NCBI RefSeq assembly: GCF_030548465.1
Contig: NZ_JAUOSF010000016.1
Span: 1-49,571, forward strand
Direction of reading: 5' to 3'
From: Tamlana sp. 2_MG-2023
GTDB taxonomy: Bacteria; Bacteroidota; Bacteroidia; Flavobacteriales; Flavobacteriaceae
Length of the DNA stretch: 49,571 bases
The position numbers and the translations under genes were made by a program. Below, piece by piece: positions 7,544 through 17,755 of this stretch (position 1 is its first letter; every line of letters starts with the position of its first letter). Under the pieces are notes generated by a model, which worked only from the letters and a program-made list of their open reading frames with translations, ran no database searches and was not told where the DNA came from.

Positions 7544-10500
7544 TTAATTCATCAGCACTTTAAATTGCTGCTTCTCATCATTCACTTCAACTGTTAATAA
7601 AAGTATTTGATTTTGTCCTTTAAATTCTCCTAAATCTAATGATAAGTTTTGGTTTCCATCTAGTTTCAAATTATTATAGTTAACCAAATTTCGTCCTAAA
7701 ATATCATTAACCACTACAGAAACTTCCTTATTCTTAATAGAACCACTAAATTGTAGCGTTATATTTCCATCTGTAGGATTAGGATATAATCTAACACCCT
7801 TAATTAATTGTTGATCAATAATACCTAATGTCTTTTCTCCAATATTATCATCTAATGCGAATACTATAGTTGTGGAAGCATTAAACGTAACCTCATTTCC
7901 ACTAGCATCTACTTGAGATGTATTACTTCCGCTTGGATGTTGCACAGAAAAGAAACCATATTTATAGTCTGGAGTAAAGGTTAACCCCGTAGGCTCGGCC
8001 CCAGACGGCATTGATGCAAATAGCTCTACGTTTGGATTACTTTGTGTGTGATCTGGACGCACTATCCAAATATAGTTTTTACCTCCATCTTGAAGTACCC
8101 AAAGGTTTCCTTTATCGTCAAATGTTAAATTATCATTACCATTAGCCCATGCTTCTGATTGTGTTCCTGTTTCTGAGGAAATGTCGTAATTCATTCCACC
8201 CACAAAGGTTTCAAAATCACTTACAGTCTCTTCATTATCTCTGAATCTATATACACGACTTAAACCTTTTGCAGCAAAATAAATTTTACCAGTAATTGGA
8301 TTAATTTCAACATCTTCTACACCATTAAAGGCTGTACCTCCAAGACTACTAGCAATAACATTTAAGTTGTTTCTATCCGATTGTGAGTCGTTAGGAACTT
8401 CAATCCAAGTCCCTTTAGAAGAACTCGGGTCGTTTCCTGATAATGCTATATCCATTTTCAAAACGTATACCGTACCTTCTGTAAGATCGCCAGGTGTATC
8501 CATGACATATTTATATAAACAATGAGTTCCTCCATCTTCTCCGTAATAGGCTGTTGTTCCGTCATCTGAAATGACAACATTTTCATGATTCATTCTTCCC
8601 ATTGCCCATAATTTATCCTTTTTACCATCGTTATCATAATCCAAAACAGTTGCAGTAACTGGGTCAATTTCTACAAACCATCCTACATCTTGATAACCGT
8701 CTCCATTAACATCTCCAGAATTTGTACTTTCTTCTGCTGTCACTACGGTTCCCCAAGGTGTAATACCTCCAGAACAATTACGTGTTGTTGTTACTAAATC
8801 TGTACTGTATAAATCTACAGCCTGACTTTCTTCAACTTCCCAAAGTTGTGTTGTGGTATTTAAACGAATATCTAAAATAGATACACCTCCTGGAGTGTTT
8901 TCATGATTTACTGACAAATAGCCTTCTTCACTACTACCCTCAATAGCCACATAAGCCGTAAAGTCATTTGTTCCAGGCATATTTCCTCCTCCTAAAGAAT
9001 ACGACTCTCCTTCTTTCATAACAACTTGAAAATCATACTCTGGAGACAAAATTAAATTACTTGTTTGTGACGTAGGCGTAATAGATGTCAAACAACCAAT
9101 ATGCTCACCCTCACAATCTATCGCTAAATCTTGTGTATTCTGAATATACAAATCGAATCGTGTATCTGAACTTGACACATTGGCTTGATGAATCTCAACA
9201 GCAATACGGTTGATACCTTCTACAAACATACCTTTTGCAACCGTAGAGGTAAAGTAAATATTTTCATTAATACCGTCAACAGCATTAATAGCAGGGGTTT
9301 GGTAATCTATCGTTCCTGTTGGCATATTACTACGCAGCGCTTCTACACCATTAATATAAATAATAGCACCGTCATCTCTTCGTAGACCTAATTCTACCAT
9401 ATCAGTTAATTCACTTAAAGACACTTCAATATCTTTTATGTAATATGTGGTAATGTATTTATTATTCGAATCAGAACCGTAAGACACTTCTGTATTAACA
9501 GGATCCCCATAGCCAAATGGCGCAAAACCTCTATTCCATGGAATCACATTATAGTCTAAAGCTAGCCAATCTGTTCCCATATCAGTACCTTGATCTAAAA
9601 CATACCACTGCTCATCTTTAAGGATAGGGTATTTTGTAACTTCAAGGGGAGGTAATTCATAATTTACTTCCATATCAAACTGAACATCTGAACTCGTTCC
9701 GTTATTTTGATGTAATTCTACCGCGATAACATTTTCGCCATTTTGAAGCAAATTAGCCGTTTTAATGGTTGTCCAAACACTTTCAGCATCTCCACTTACT
9801 TCTTCTACAGCGTACATATCATAAGTTACTTCACCTTCAGGCATATTTAACCTAAAAGCTTCGCTACCGTTCACATAAACAATAACACCATCATCATAAA
9901 TTACATTGAAAAGTAAATTACCAATTGCAGCGACATCTTCTACATTGAAAATATGACGGAAATAATAGGTTGGATATTTAGTAGAAGCATCGGTACCGAA
10001 ATTTAAAGTTGTACTTTCTTTTCCATCTCCATAACCGAGTATTGCATTTCCAAACAGCCAAGAACTATCGTCAAAAGCTGACTCTTTCCAGTCGGTTCCT
10101 AAATCTTGCCCTAAGTCATTGTATTTCCATAATCCACCCGATACAATCGGAAAGCTTCCTGTGGGATATTCGTTAATGTTTTTCCAAGCTAAATACAGTG
10201 GCTCTTCTTCATTAAAGTCTAAATTAGTAAAGCTAATAATATTGTTTTCCTTTAATCCCGATGCTGCTATTTCAACAGCTGTTGAAGGTTCTCCAGATAA
10301 TAAATAATACTCATTAGCGATAAGTTCAACTTGATTTAAGTTTTCAAATATTTTTGAAACATCTACCATAACTGATCCCGAATTAATAAACAAAGGATCT
10401 ATTTTCCATCGGCTATTTAAGTATAAAACATTTGTTTCTGAAGCGTCTGCAGTAGGCAACACCTCATCTCCAGGTTCCTTTGAAAATATAATATTACTAT

Positions 10501-13500
10501 TGAAATCAGCGATATCCTCTGCATAATACATTCCATTAGAGTTATCATTTTTGAGACTCCAGCTTCCTACAACTTGATTATTAAAAGGAGCTTCAATAAT
10601 ACGTACTGGACTTGTAGCTGGAACAATATCAGCATTCGTGTAAGCGACTTCCAGAACTGTGTTACCAGAATTAACGAGGTACCCACTATCATCTTGATTA
10701 AAAGTATAATTGAATGCTAAATCTCCATCTGTATCAAGAAGTGTTTGGTGCATATCTGCAATAATCTCTTCTTGAGTTTTAGCTTTAGTCCAAATTCTTA
10801 ATTCATCCATTATTGAATTTGATTGACCATTATAATTTATGGTTCTACCTAAGGCAAAATCCCAAGTACTATTAGATGCATAACCATCGAAAGCATTTGT
10901 CGCTTTTAATTCACCATTAACATACAGCTTTAATTCATGGTCTATTAGAGACACAGTAACCGCAATATGATTCCATTCTCCAATTGTTAATGCATCTCTT
11001 GACTCTGCTTTATTCCATCCAGAACCATTATTACCAAACACAGCATTAACAGAATTATTATTAGGGAATTCTAATGAAAAACCAGTAGAATTACCATCGA
11101 CTCTACCGTGGTTAGATAATAAAGGTACATTCTCTCCTGGATCTGACGTTAATTTAGCCCACAACTCTATTGTAAAATCTCCTGCTAAAATAGATTCAAT
11201 TGTATTAGAAGGTATTTGTACCTGATGACCTCCTTCAAGATTAAAAGCTCCGCCTTGAGCAAGAATTGCAGCTGTATTATCCTCCAGGTAAGCAATAAAA
11301 TAAATACCGTTACCAATCTCAACATCATTAAAAGTGACTACATTGTCTGTTGCTGTTGTTGCAGAAGCCACAACTTCATAAGCTACTTGTGGATCTCCTT
11401 TAATTAAGATGTACTCTCCAACAGTTGCAGCTGTCATTCCTACATTTTCAAAAATAGAAGATAATTCAATTGTAATATCAGTGGTGGTAATATTCATGGT
11501 ATTAACATTCCATCCCCCTGCTATATAATACATATCTTCTTCTTCTTCTTCTGCATTAGGTAAATCTAATATTGTTTTATTATTGTCTCTACCAAACACG
11601 ATATTTTCTATAAAACTACTGATGGTTCCTTCTACATACATACCACTAGAGTTCTCAGCTGAGTAACTCCAACTTCCTGATATAATATCATCAAAACCTA
11701 CTACAGATTCTGCAACAGGAGTCGAAGCAGCAATAATAGATGCGTTGGTATAATTAACATCATCTACTTGAATGCCATTATTACCTAACAGTCCATTATC
11801 TTCTTGATCAAACGCATAATAAAACTGCAGATTTTCATCAGTAATATCTAATACACTATGCATACCCGAAACAATTTCTTCTTGAGTTCGTGCTTCCGAC
11901 CAGAAGCGAAATTCATCGACTACAAAAAGGACTTGACCTCCATAATTCAAACTACGTCCAAAAGCAAAATCCCAAGTACTATTTGGCGCATAAGCTGAGA
12001 ATGCTGTACTTCCTTCTAATTGTCCGTTAATATAAAGTTGAACCTCACTTTCTGGTGTGGTACTTATAGCAACATGATTCCATTCACCAATCTGAAGAGC
12101 TGTTGTTGAAATGACTTTCGTCCAACCATCACCATTTGTTCCATAAACCACACTTAAGGTGTTATTACTTTCCAACTCTAAAGTAAATCCTGTAGAGTTC
12201 CCATCTATTCTTCCATGATTAGAAAGTATTGTTTTATCACTAGGATCATCTGGTAAATTTAGCCAAAGCTCCAATGTATGAGCGCCTTCTAAAATATTTT
12301 CAGTTGAAGTATATGGAATTTTAACATCATGATCATTTACCAAGGCTAAAGCCCCTCCTCTTCCTGGAACAAATTCGCCTTCTTCCCATGCTAAGTAGTA
12401 TACAGATTCTTCAATATTTACATTATAAAAACTAATGCTTGTACCGTCGAACGTCCCTTCATCTACCATAGAGAAGTCTGTTTCTCCTTCATTTTTATTC
12501 AGTAAATAATAATGCCCTGCAGCTGCAGAAATAGAACTGGCGGCTGCACCAACGGTAGCTTCCAAATTAAATTTGAAGGTGGCAAATGGTGTATTTAAAG
12601 GATCTATTTTCCAACCACCTTGTAAATATTGAACACCAGACATGTTTGGTGTTTCTGAAATATCTGTATCATTTATTTTACCTGCAATAATATTACTTGT
12701 AAATAAGGCTATATCGTTAGAAAAACTTAAACCATGATTAAGACTGCTATTGTTCTTACTCCATTTCCCTGAAACAAAATCTCTATATGTCATAGGAATA
12801 TTCCCTAAAGGGGAAGTTGCTGATGTTAATGCAGCAGAAGTAATATCCATTTCATAATTTATACTACCAGAACTAGTAATAGTTGTTGCCGTTTCAGATG
12901 TTGGTGCAAAGTTGTAATACAATGCTAAATCTGTTTCATCTCCTGCTAATGAGTAATGTAAAGACCTTGAAATTTCATCGGCAGATAAAACTTTACTCCA
13001 AATTCGCATATCATCGATATCACCTTGAATCGCACTTCCATAATTAGGACTGTATCCTAATCCTAACCCAAACGTATTAGGGGAATATCCGTTATATGCC
13101 ATTTCTGTAACATACTCTCCATTAAGATAATATTTAATACTCCCTCCTACTTCTGCCGAAATGGTTATATGATTCCATTCTCCAATAGTCCAAGCATCGC
13201 CTTTATTATCAATTTTATTCCATCCAGAGCCATTAGTTCCTACGACTACATTTAATTTATTTTCTGATGAAAACTCAAAAGAAAGTCCTGTAGAATTGTT
13301 GTTAACTCTACCGTGAGTAGAAAAAATAGAAGCATTACTTGCAGGATCTGCATTTAATTTTGCCCAAAATTGAACTGTAAAATTATCTGAAAATAAAGCA
13401 TTAGAAATATCAGATGGAATTGCGGTTTGCTGAGCGCCAGATAAGGTTAACATATCTCCACGATTAGATTCTACCTGAGCATTTTCTAAAATATCGTTAT

Positions 13501-15454
13501 CAGAAATTAACCTCGCATATAACTCTAAATTATCGATACTTCCTAAAAACTGTTTACCTTCAATATTATTTCCTATTCTAAAATCTGAGGTAGACGCTGT
13601 AGGAGATGACACATTATTCCATGTTTGAATTAAAAATCCATTATAGTATAACGTTAATTTTTTTCTTACGTTGTCATATTTCCAAGTGATATATGACCAG
13701 TCATTTTCTAAAACGCTATAGTTGCTCTCATGAGTTACACCTGTAGCGTGATCTTTATAATTTAAGTTCCCATTCTTTGAAATCCCAAAAGAAACTCCTG
13801 TAGTCGCAGTAGCATCAGAAACTATTGTTGATCCATTAGAAGGTAAACTACTTGGGTTAATCCAAAAACTTAAGCTATATGCTTTATCATAAAAGTTTAA
13901 TGCTGTAGAAACAGGAATAGTAAGAGTTGTATTTTTAGAAAATACTAAAGCACTATTAACATTATCATCTTTATCTGCACCCAAGCTATAGTTAGAGGCT
14001 TCTAATATATGGCTATAGTCAGAATTATCCACAACGGCATTTGTGAAATCTAAAGATAAATTATGCGCATCAGAATTTTGACTCGTTAACATATCTTGGT
14101 GAACCACTTCTTCAAAAAATGTGGTCCCATCAAAACCTACATATTCGAACTTTATTCTTCTATCTCCTTCTTCTCCATACACATTTGTTCGTACATAACC
14201 ATGCTTCACACCCGTAAGAATATCATTGGAAGCGCTATAATTTACATTATAATTCCCTACTTCACCATTTCCACCAATATCAGAATTAATATTTCCAGAC
14301 ATAATATCGTACATCGGATATTTTGTATCGCTTTCACGTACCATAAAACGTTGGTCGTGTATATCGGCACAATAAGATACAACGCCGTTTATATTATTGT
14401 TTTGGATAAATTGTAAAAATTCATCAGCTTGATTACTGACACTAAAGTTTCTACCACCAACTTCTCTAAAGGTTGGAGTACCATTAATAATAACCTTAAA
14501 CGTTGCTTTAGAATTAAGTAAACCTTGTTTTAACCACTCTAATTGTTCATCACCAAAATGGTCTGCTGTACCATCTCTGTAGCTTCTGTTATCTGTTAAG
14601 AAAAACTCTACATCTTTATATACATAGGAAGAATGCATACCCTCTCCTTCTACCGTGTCCAAATATTCAGGATTTGGCCACCAATCCTTAAATATATCAC
14701 GCATTTCTGGTAACGTAGCCATTGTTTTATCGAACTCATTTGGTCCAGTGTCATGGTTATCTGTTATTGCTAATTGTGGCATAGCCATGGTTAACTGATC
14801 ATGAAACTGTCTATAAAACATGTATCGATCAAACGCCATATCTTTATTTGCCCAATCATCTATAGCATCAGGACATTCTCCATTTGCATGTTGTAATCCT
14901 AATAGGTAAGTGGCATCCCCTAACCAAACCATTAAATCTGCATCTTCTGCAGCCATATGATTAAATAGTTCTGGATTACCATTAATATGCGTTAACGATT
15001 CTGGTGTATCAACACAACGTGACGTATCATATATTCTTCCGCATCCACCTGCCAAAAACTCAAAATTGTCAATAACATTTTGGTCATTTGTAATAGAGGA
15101 TGTTCTTGACGATACATTTCCGTTAATTTGTAAACTAGCAGTATATGTTTCACCTTCCGTTAAATTATTAAATTCATAAGACCTAAGGTAATATCCTAAC
15201 CTGTCATCTGAATTAAAAACTGAGCCACTTAGCTCTGTCGCTTGAGCTTGAGAACCCGTCATAGTTAAAGACAGGGCATCTCCAGATCCTGTGTTACCCT
15301 TAGTAAGCACCCATACTCTAACCTTATTTTCATAAACAGGACTAAACATAGGACCAAATACTAAAGAATCTCCAGGTATGACTGTTTGCGCTTTAAGCTC
15401 AAAACTCATACAGAGAGAAAAAAACAGTAAAATAAATAGTAAACTTTTTTTCAT
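7544..15454 (-). CDS. Giant secreted PhoD-LamG-PhoX phosphatase with T9SS sorting domain
   Basis: A 2636-residue multidomain exoprotein. In order: signal peptide (1-22); PhoD-like metallophosphatase (about 25-450) with WLGDATYL, ITDNHDTGPNE and YCADIHDQR as metal-binding motifs; LamG/concanavalin-like domains at about 468-658, 670-850, 1035-1205 and 1400-1578, the last three each followed by a GSW or GKW-containing module; two jelly-roll-like domains (about 1775-1935 and 1945-2105, each with LGTDW or MGTDW and DDG-IYVNG); a PhoX/DUF839 beta-propeller (about 2110-2545) with VNHENTPGG and CSGGITPWGT; and a type IX C-terminal sorting domain (about 2550-2636, YPNPTDGN). It is probably secreted through T9SS to the cell surface and hydrolyses phosphoesters while binding glycans. 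Activity of either catalytic part is inferred from motifs. Confidence 0.85.
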   Translation of the reverse strand: MKKSLLFILLFFSLCMSFELKAQTVIPGDSLVFGPMFSPVYENKVRVWVLTKGNTGSGDALSLTMTGSQAQATELSGSVFNSDDRLGYYLRSYEFNNLTEGETYTASLQINGNVSSRTSSITNDQNVIDNFEFLAGGCGRIYDTSRCVDTPESLTHINGNPELFNHMAAEDADLMVWLGDATYLLGLQHANGECPDAIDDWANKDMAFDRYMFYRQFHDQLTMAMPQLAITDNHDTGPNEFDKTMATLPEMRDIFKDWWPNPEYLDTVEGEGMHSSYVYKDVEFFLTDNRSYRDGTADHFGDEQLEWLKQGLLNSKATFKVIINGTPTFREVGGRNFSVSNQADEFLQFIQNNNINGVVSYCADIHDQRFMVRESDTKYPMYDIMSGNINSDIGGNGEVGNYNVNYSASNDILTGVKHGYVRTNVYGEEGDRRIKFEYVGFDGTTFFEEVVHQDMLTSQNSDAHNLSLDFTNAVVDNSDYSHILEASNYSLGADKDDNVNSALVFSKNTTLTIPVSTALNFYDKAYSLSFWINPSSLPSNGSTIVSDATATTGVSFGISKNGNLNYKDHATGVTHESNYSVLENDWSYITWKYDNVRKKLTLYYNGFLIQTWNNVSSPTASTSDFRIGNNIEGKQFLGSIDNLELYARLISDNDILENAQVESNRGDMLTLSGAQQTAIPSDISNALFSDNFTVQFWAKLNADPASNASIFSTHGRVNNNSTGLSFEFSSENKLNVVVGTNGSGWNKIDNKGDAWTIGEWNHITISAEVGGSIKYYLNGEYVTEMAYNGYSPNTFGLGLGYSPNYGSAIQGDIDDMRIWSKVLSADEISRSLHYSLAGDETDLALYYNFAPTSETATTITSSGSINYEMDITSAALTSATSPLGNIPMTYRDFVSGKWSKNNSSLNHGLSFSNDIALFTSNIIAGKINDTDISETPNMSGVQYLQGGWKIDPLNTPFATFKFNLEATVGAAASSISAAAGHYYLLNKNEGETDFSMVDEGTFDGTSISFYNVNIEESVYYLAWEEGEFVPGRGGALALVNDHDVKIPYTSTENILEGAHTLELWLNLPDDPSDKTILSNHGRIDGNSTGFTLELESNNTLSVVYGTNGDGWTKVISTTALQIGEWNHVAISTTPESEVQLYINGQLEGSTAFSAYAPNSTWDFAFGRSLNYGGQVLFVVDEFRFWSEARTQEEIVSGMHSVLDITDENLQFYYAFDQEDNGLLGNNGIQVDDVNYTNASIIAASTPVAESVVGFDDIISGSWSYSAENSSGMYVEGTISSFIENIVFGRDNNKTILDLPNAEEEEEDMYYIAGGWNVNTMNITTTDITIELSSIFENVGMTAATVGEYILIKGDPQVAYEVVASATTATDNVVTFNDVEIGNGIYFIAYLEDNTAAILAQGGAFNLEGGHQVQIPSNTIESILAGDFTIELWAKLTSDPGENVPLLSNHGRVDGNSTGFSLEFPNNNSVNAVFGNNGSGWNKAESRDALTIGEWNHIAVTVSLIDHELKLYVNGELKATNAFDGYASNSTWDFALGRTINYNGQSNSIMDELRIWTKAKTQEEIIADMHQTLLDTDGDLAFNYTFNQDDSGYLVNSGNTVLEVAYTNADIVPATSPVRIIEAPFNNQVVGSWSLKNDNSNGMYYAEDIADFNSNIIFSKEPGDEVLPTADASETNVLYLNSRWKIDPLFINSGSVMVDVSKIFENLNQVELIANEYYLLSGEPSTAVEIAASGLKENNIISFTNLDFNEEEPLYLAWKNINEYPTGSFPIVSGGLWKYNDLGQDLGTDWKESAFDDSSWLFGNAILGYGDGKESTTLNFGTDASTKYPTYYFRHIFNVEDVAAIGNLLFNVIYDDGVIVYVNGSEAFRLNMPEGEVTYDMYAVEEVSGDAESVWTTIKTANLLQNGENVIAVELHQNNGTSSDVQFDMEVNYELPPLEVTKYPILKDEQWYVLDQGTDMGTDWLALDYNVIPWNRGFAPFGYGDPVNTEVSYGSDSNNKYITTYYIKDIEVSLSELTDMVELGLRRDDGAIIYINGVEALRSNMPTGTIDYQTPAINAVDGINENIYFTSTVAKGMFVEGINRIAVEIHQANVSSSDTRFDLYIQNTQDLAIDCEGEHIGCLTSITPTSQTSNLILSPEYDFQVVMKEGESYSLGGGNMPGTNDFTAYVAIEGSSEEGYLSVNHENTPGGVSILDIRLNTTTQLWEVEESQAVDLYSTDLVTTTRNCSGGITPWGTVVTAEESTNSGDVNGDGYQDVGWFVEIDPVTATVLDYDNDGKKDKLWAMGRMNHENVVISDDGTTAYYGEDGGTHCLYKYVMDTPGDLTEGTVYVLKMDIALSGNDPSSSKGTWIEVPNDSQSDRNNLNVIASSLGGTAFNGVEDVEINPITGKIYFAAKGLSRVYRFRDNEETVSDFETFVGGMNYDISSETGTQSEAWANGNDNLTFDDKGNLWVLQDGGKNYIWIVRPDHTQSNPNVELFASMPSGAEPTGLTFTPDYKYGFFSVQHPSGSNTSQVDASGNEVTFNASTTIVFALDDNIGEKTLGIIDQQLIKGVRLYPNPTDGNITLQFSGSIKNKEVSVVVNDILGRNLVNYNNLKLDGNQNLSLDLGEFKGQNQILLLTVEVNDEKQQFKVLMN

Positions 15455-15751
15455 TTTGGTTGTGTTAATTTTTTTGAATTTTTGAATTTTTGCTCAAAAG
15501 TATATTGAAGGGACTCTTTGAATTTTAAGTAAACGTAATTTGATTGTTAAAGATAACCGTCTACTTAACAGTTACTTAATAGTTAAATATTGCGAATACA
15601 AAAAAAAAGAGGATATCATAAGAAGAACAAAGTAGACAAAAACTACAAACAACTATGAAACAACAACTTACACTTCCGCCTAATTAAAAAACATAAAGAC
15701 TAGATTAAGGTAGATTTAAGTTCTCTTAATGATTAATTTACAATAAAACAA
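15455..15751. other. Promoter region of the giant phosphatase gene
   Basis: Between the phosphatase start and the peroxidase stop. On the minus strand a Bacteroidota-like -7 box TACTTTTG is at 15495-15502. About 60 bases upstream are direct repeats with an 11-bp period, CTTAACAGTTA (15564-15574) and CTTAATAGTTA (15575-15585), with a weaker third copy at 15553-15563. An 11-bp period is what PhoB-type sites use, but the distance is larger than usual. Confidence 0.35.
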
Positions 15752-17752
15752 TTAGTAAGCTCCTTCTTGAGGAACATCATTTAAAGAATTAATAAAAGCT
15801 ATAACATCTTGTATTTCATCTTGAGTTAAATTCAATGGATCTGGCGATAATGTTTGATTTGGAACCTCATAAGCTAGACCTATGCCCTGCGCACCACCCA
15901 GGTTATAAAACTCTAACACCTCTTCTAATGTATTATAAGCGCCATTGTGAAAATATGGAGCAGTTAATGCCGCATTTCGAATTGTAGTTGTTTTAAATGA
16001 TTTGTTAAAAATTTGATAACGATCTCTACTTAAACCATTCTCTAATCGCCCAGAATCTGAATCCACAATAAAGGTTCCAGGGTCTTGTAAAACACCTAAT
16101 ACTTCACTTTCATTTTCTTGATATAATGGAGGAATTAACCCACTAAAGGTTGGAGCAAAATGGCAGGTTGCACAGTTTGCCTTACCCATAAACAAGTTAA
16201 AACCTCTTTTTGCATCGTCATTAAGATTAGAACTTTCACCACGTATATATTTATCAAAATCACTATTAAAAGACCTTAAGGATATAACGTAGGACGCTAA
16301 AGCTGATGAAAATTGATATCTATTTATGAATTCTGAATTATAAATATCTTTAAATCCATCTCGATATACTTTATCTGCATTTAATTTATTTACAATATCT
16401 GTAATGCTGGTATTAAACTCTAAATGATTATCAATAACATGCTCTGCTTGGTTTTCCAAATCAAATGCTCTTAAATCATAAAAATATCTATCTGAAAAAA
16501 CAGCATTTATTAAAGTTGGCGAGTTTCTGTCTAACCATTGCCCAACAATACCTGATTTGGATGTTTTTTCGCCGTCTGCATAGGCAAGGCTTGGAACATG
16601 ACAAGATGCACAACTTATTCTATTATTATTACTTAAGGTTTTATCAAAAAATAATTTTTCTCCTAACCGTCTTAATTCAGGACTATCTTCTTCTTTTTTT
16701 AGAAGACTATAATAATAAGGATTCAAAAAATCGTTAGAAAAAATATTTTCACTTAAAGCATTCCACGATGGTGTCTCATTAAATTTTTCTGCAGAAGTCG
16801 GTATATCTAATTCCTGTTGCAGAAATAATAGTTCTTTATAAATTGGATTTAAATACGATTTTATAAAAACCAATCTGTCGAATGTTTCAAAATCCTGATG
16901 TTTGTTAAGAAATCGTTGTGCGTCTTTAAATAATTTTTCAATAGACACCTTATGCCTGTTACTTGAATTAATTAAGGGATATAATATTTCTTCTACCCCA
17001 AATAAAGAAAAAGAGGCTTCCTCTATGGCATTTAGAGAACCTGGGGTATCAAAACCTGTAATACCTCTACTTAATACTCGAATTAGTTCTAATCTAGAGG
17101 CCTCAATAATTTCGAAATTAAAATAATACTTTCTTAATGTGATTGTTTGTTTTAATATTTTAAAAGTAGTTTTAAGTTGTGAAGTGAGTTTTAATAATTC
17201 CTCTTTAGCTGTAAATGCTTCTTCTGAAAACAGTAATTCGTCAATACGTTGCAAACCAACAGGTGCCAATATGCTGAATTTCTCACCACTGTAGTGCCCT
17301 GCTTCTAACATATCTAGTGGTAAAGAAGTTTTATAATTTTCTATAGATCCCAGATAGTAATTTCCTCTTTCAAAATCCCGACTCGTGGATAGCGGAGACA
17401 CATGATCTAATGGGGCTCCGTTGATATACGCGTTAATATGTTCAGGGAAATAATACGTCAAGACGCCCTCTACCCGTTTAAAGGCTTTTCTAGTGCTAAG
17501 GATTTGCTCTCGAACGTTATTAATTGATTCCTTAGATGCCTCTAAGTTTATAGCAGCTGCATTTAAAACATCAATTTGCTGTTCTATTTTTTTTAATTCC
17601 GAATCGATAAAAGCCTTGTAATAAGGATCGGAATCATTTACTTCATCGGTGTTATACCCTTCATCAGCATACCCAAGCAGTCCAAAACCTATACCTCCTA
17701 GTATAATTAGGAAACAAAGCGGTTTTTGCAACATTTTAAAAGAGAACTTCAT
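15752..17752 (-). CDS. Di-haem cytochrome c peroxidase with imelysin-like N-domain (copy 1)
   Basis: A 666-residue periplasmic protein with an N-terminal hydrophobic signal (about 8-27). The first half resembles the helical N-terminal domain found in Bacteroidota peroxidases and imelysins (INGAPL, GLQRIDELLFSEE, RGITGFDTPGSLNAIEE). The second half is a CcpA/MauG-type peroxidase with two c-haem sites, CASCH at about 381-385 and CATCH at about 525-529. A conserved TTTIRNAALTAPYFHNGAYNTLEEVLEFYN holds a candidate axial-ligand region. It would reduce hydrogen peroxide with electrons from a cytochrome. It follows its paralogue after only 3 bases, so the two are co-transcribed. Confidence 0.88.
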   Translation of the reverse strand: MKFSFKMLQKPLCFLIILGGIGFGLLGYADEGYNTDEVNDSDPYYKAFIDSELKKIEQQIDVLNAAAINLEASKESINNVREQILSTRKAFKRVEGVLTYYFPEHINAYINGAPLDHVSPLSTSRDFERGNYYLGSIENYKTSLPLDMLEAGHYSGEKFSILAPVGLQRIDELLFSEEAFTAKEELLKLTSQLKTTFKILKQTITLRKYYFNFEIIEASRLELIRVLSRGITGFDTPGSLNAIEEASFSLFGVEEILYPLINSSNRHKVSIEKLFKDAQRFLNKHQDFETFDRLVFIKSYLNPIYKELLFLQQELDIPTSAEKFNETPSWNALSENIFSNDFLNPYYYSLLKKEEDSPELRRLGEKLFFDKTLSNNNRISCASCHVPSLAYADGEKTSKSGIVGQWLDRNSPTLINAVFSDRYFYDLRAFDLENQAEHVIDNHLEFNTSITDIVNKLNADKVYRDGFKDIYNSEFINRYQFSSALASYVISLRSFNSDFDKYIRGESSNLNDDAKRGFNLFMGKANCATCHFAPTFSGLIPPLYQENESEVLGVLQDPGTFIVDSDSGRLENGLSRDRYQIFNKSFKTTTIRNAALTAPYFHNGAYNTLEEVLEFYNLGGAQGIGLAYEVPNQTLSPDPLNLTQDEIQDVIAFINSLNDVPQEGAY

Positions 17753-17755
17753 CTT

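Noticed and set aside
14096-14416. 106-codon frame on the plus strand opposite the giant phosphatase gene
   Set aside because: Lies entirely antisense to the conserved PhoD-like domain; no family resemblance and no promoter. Same for other antisense frames at 9185-9385, 10119-10307 and 11216-11407.
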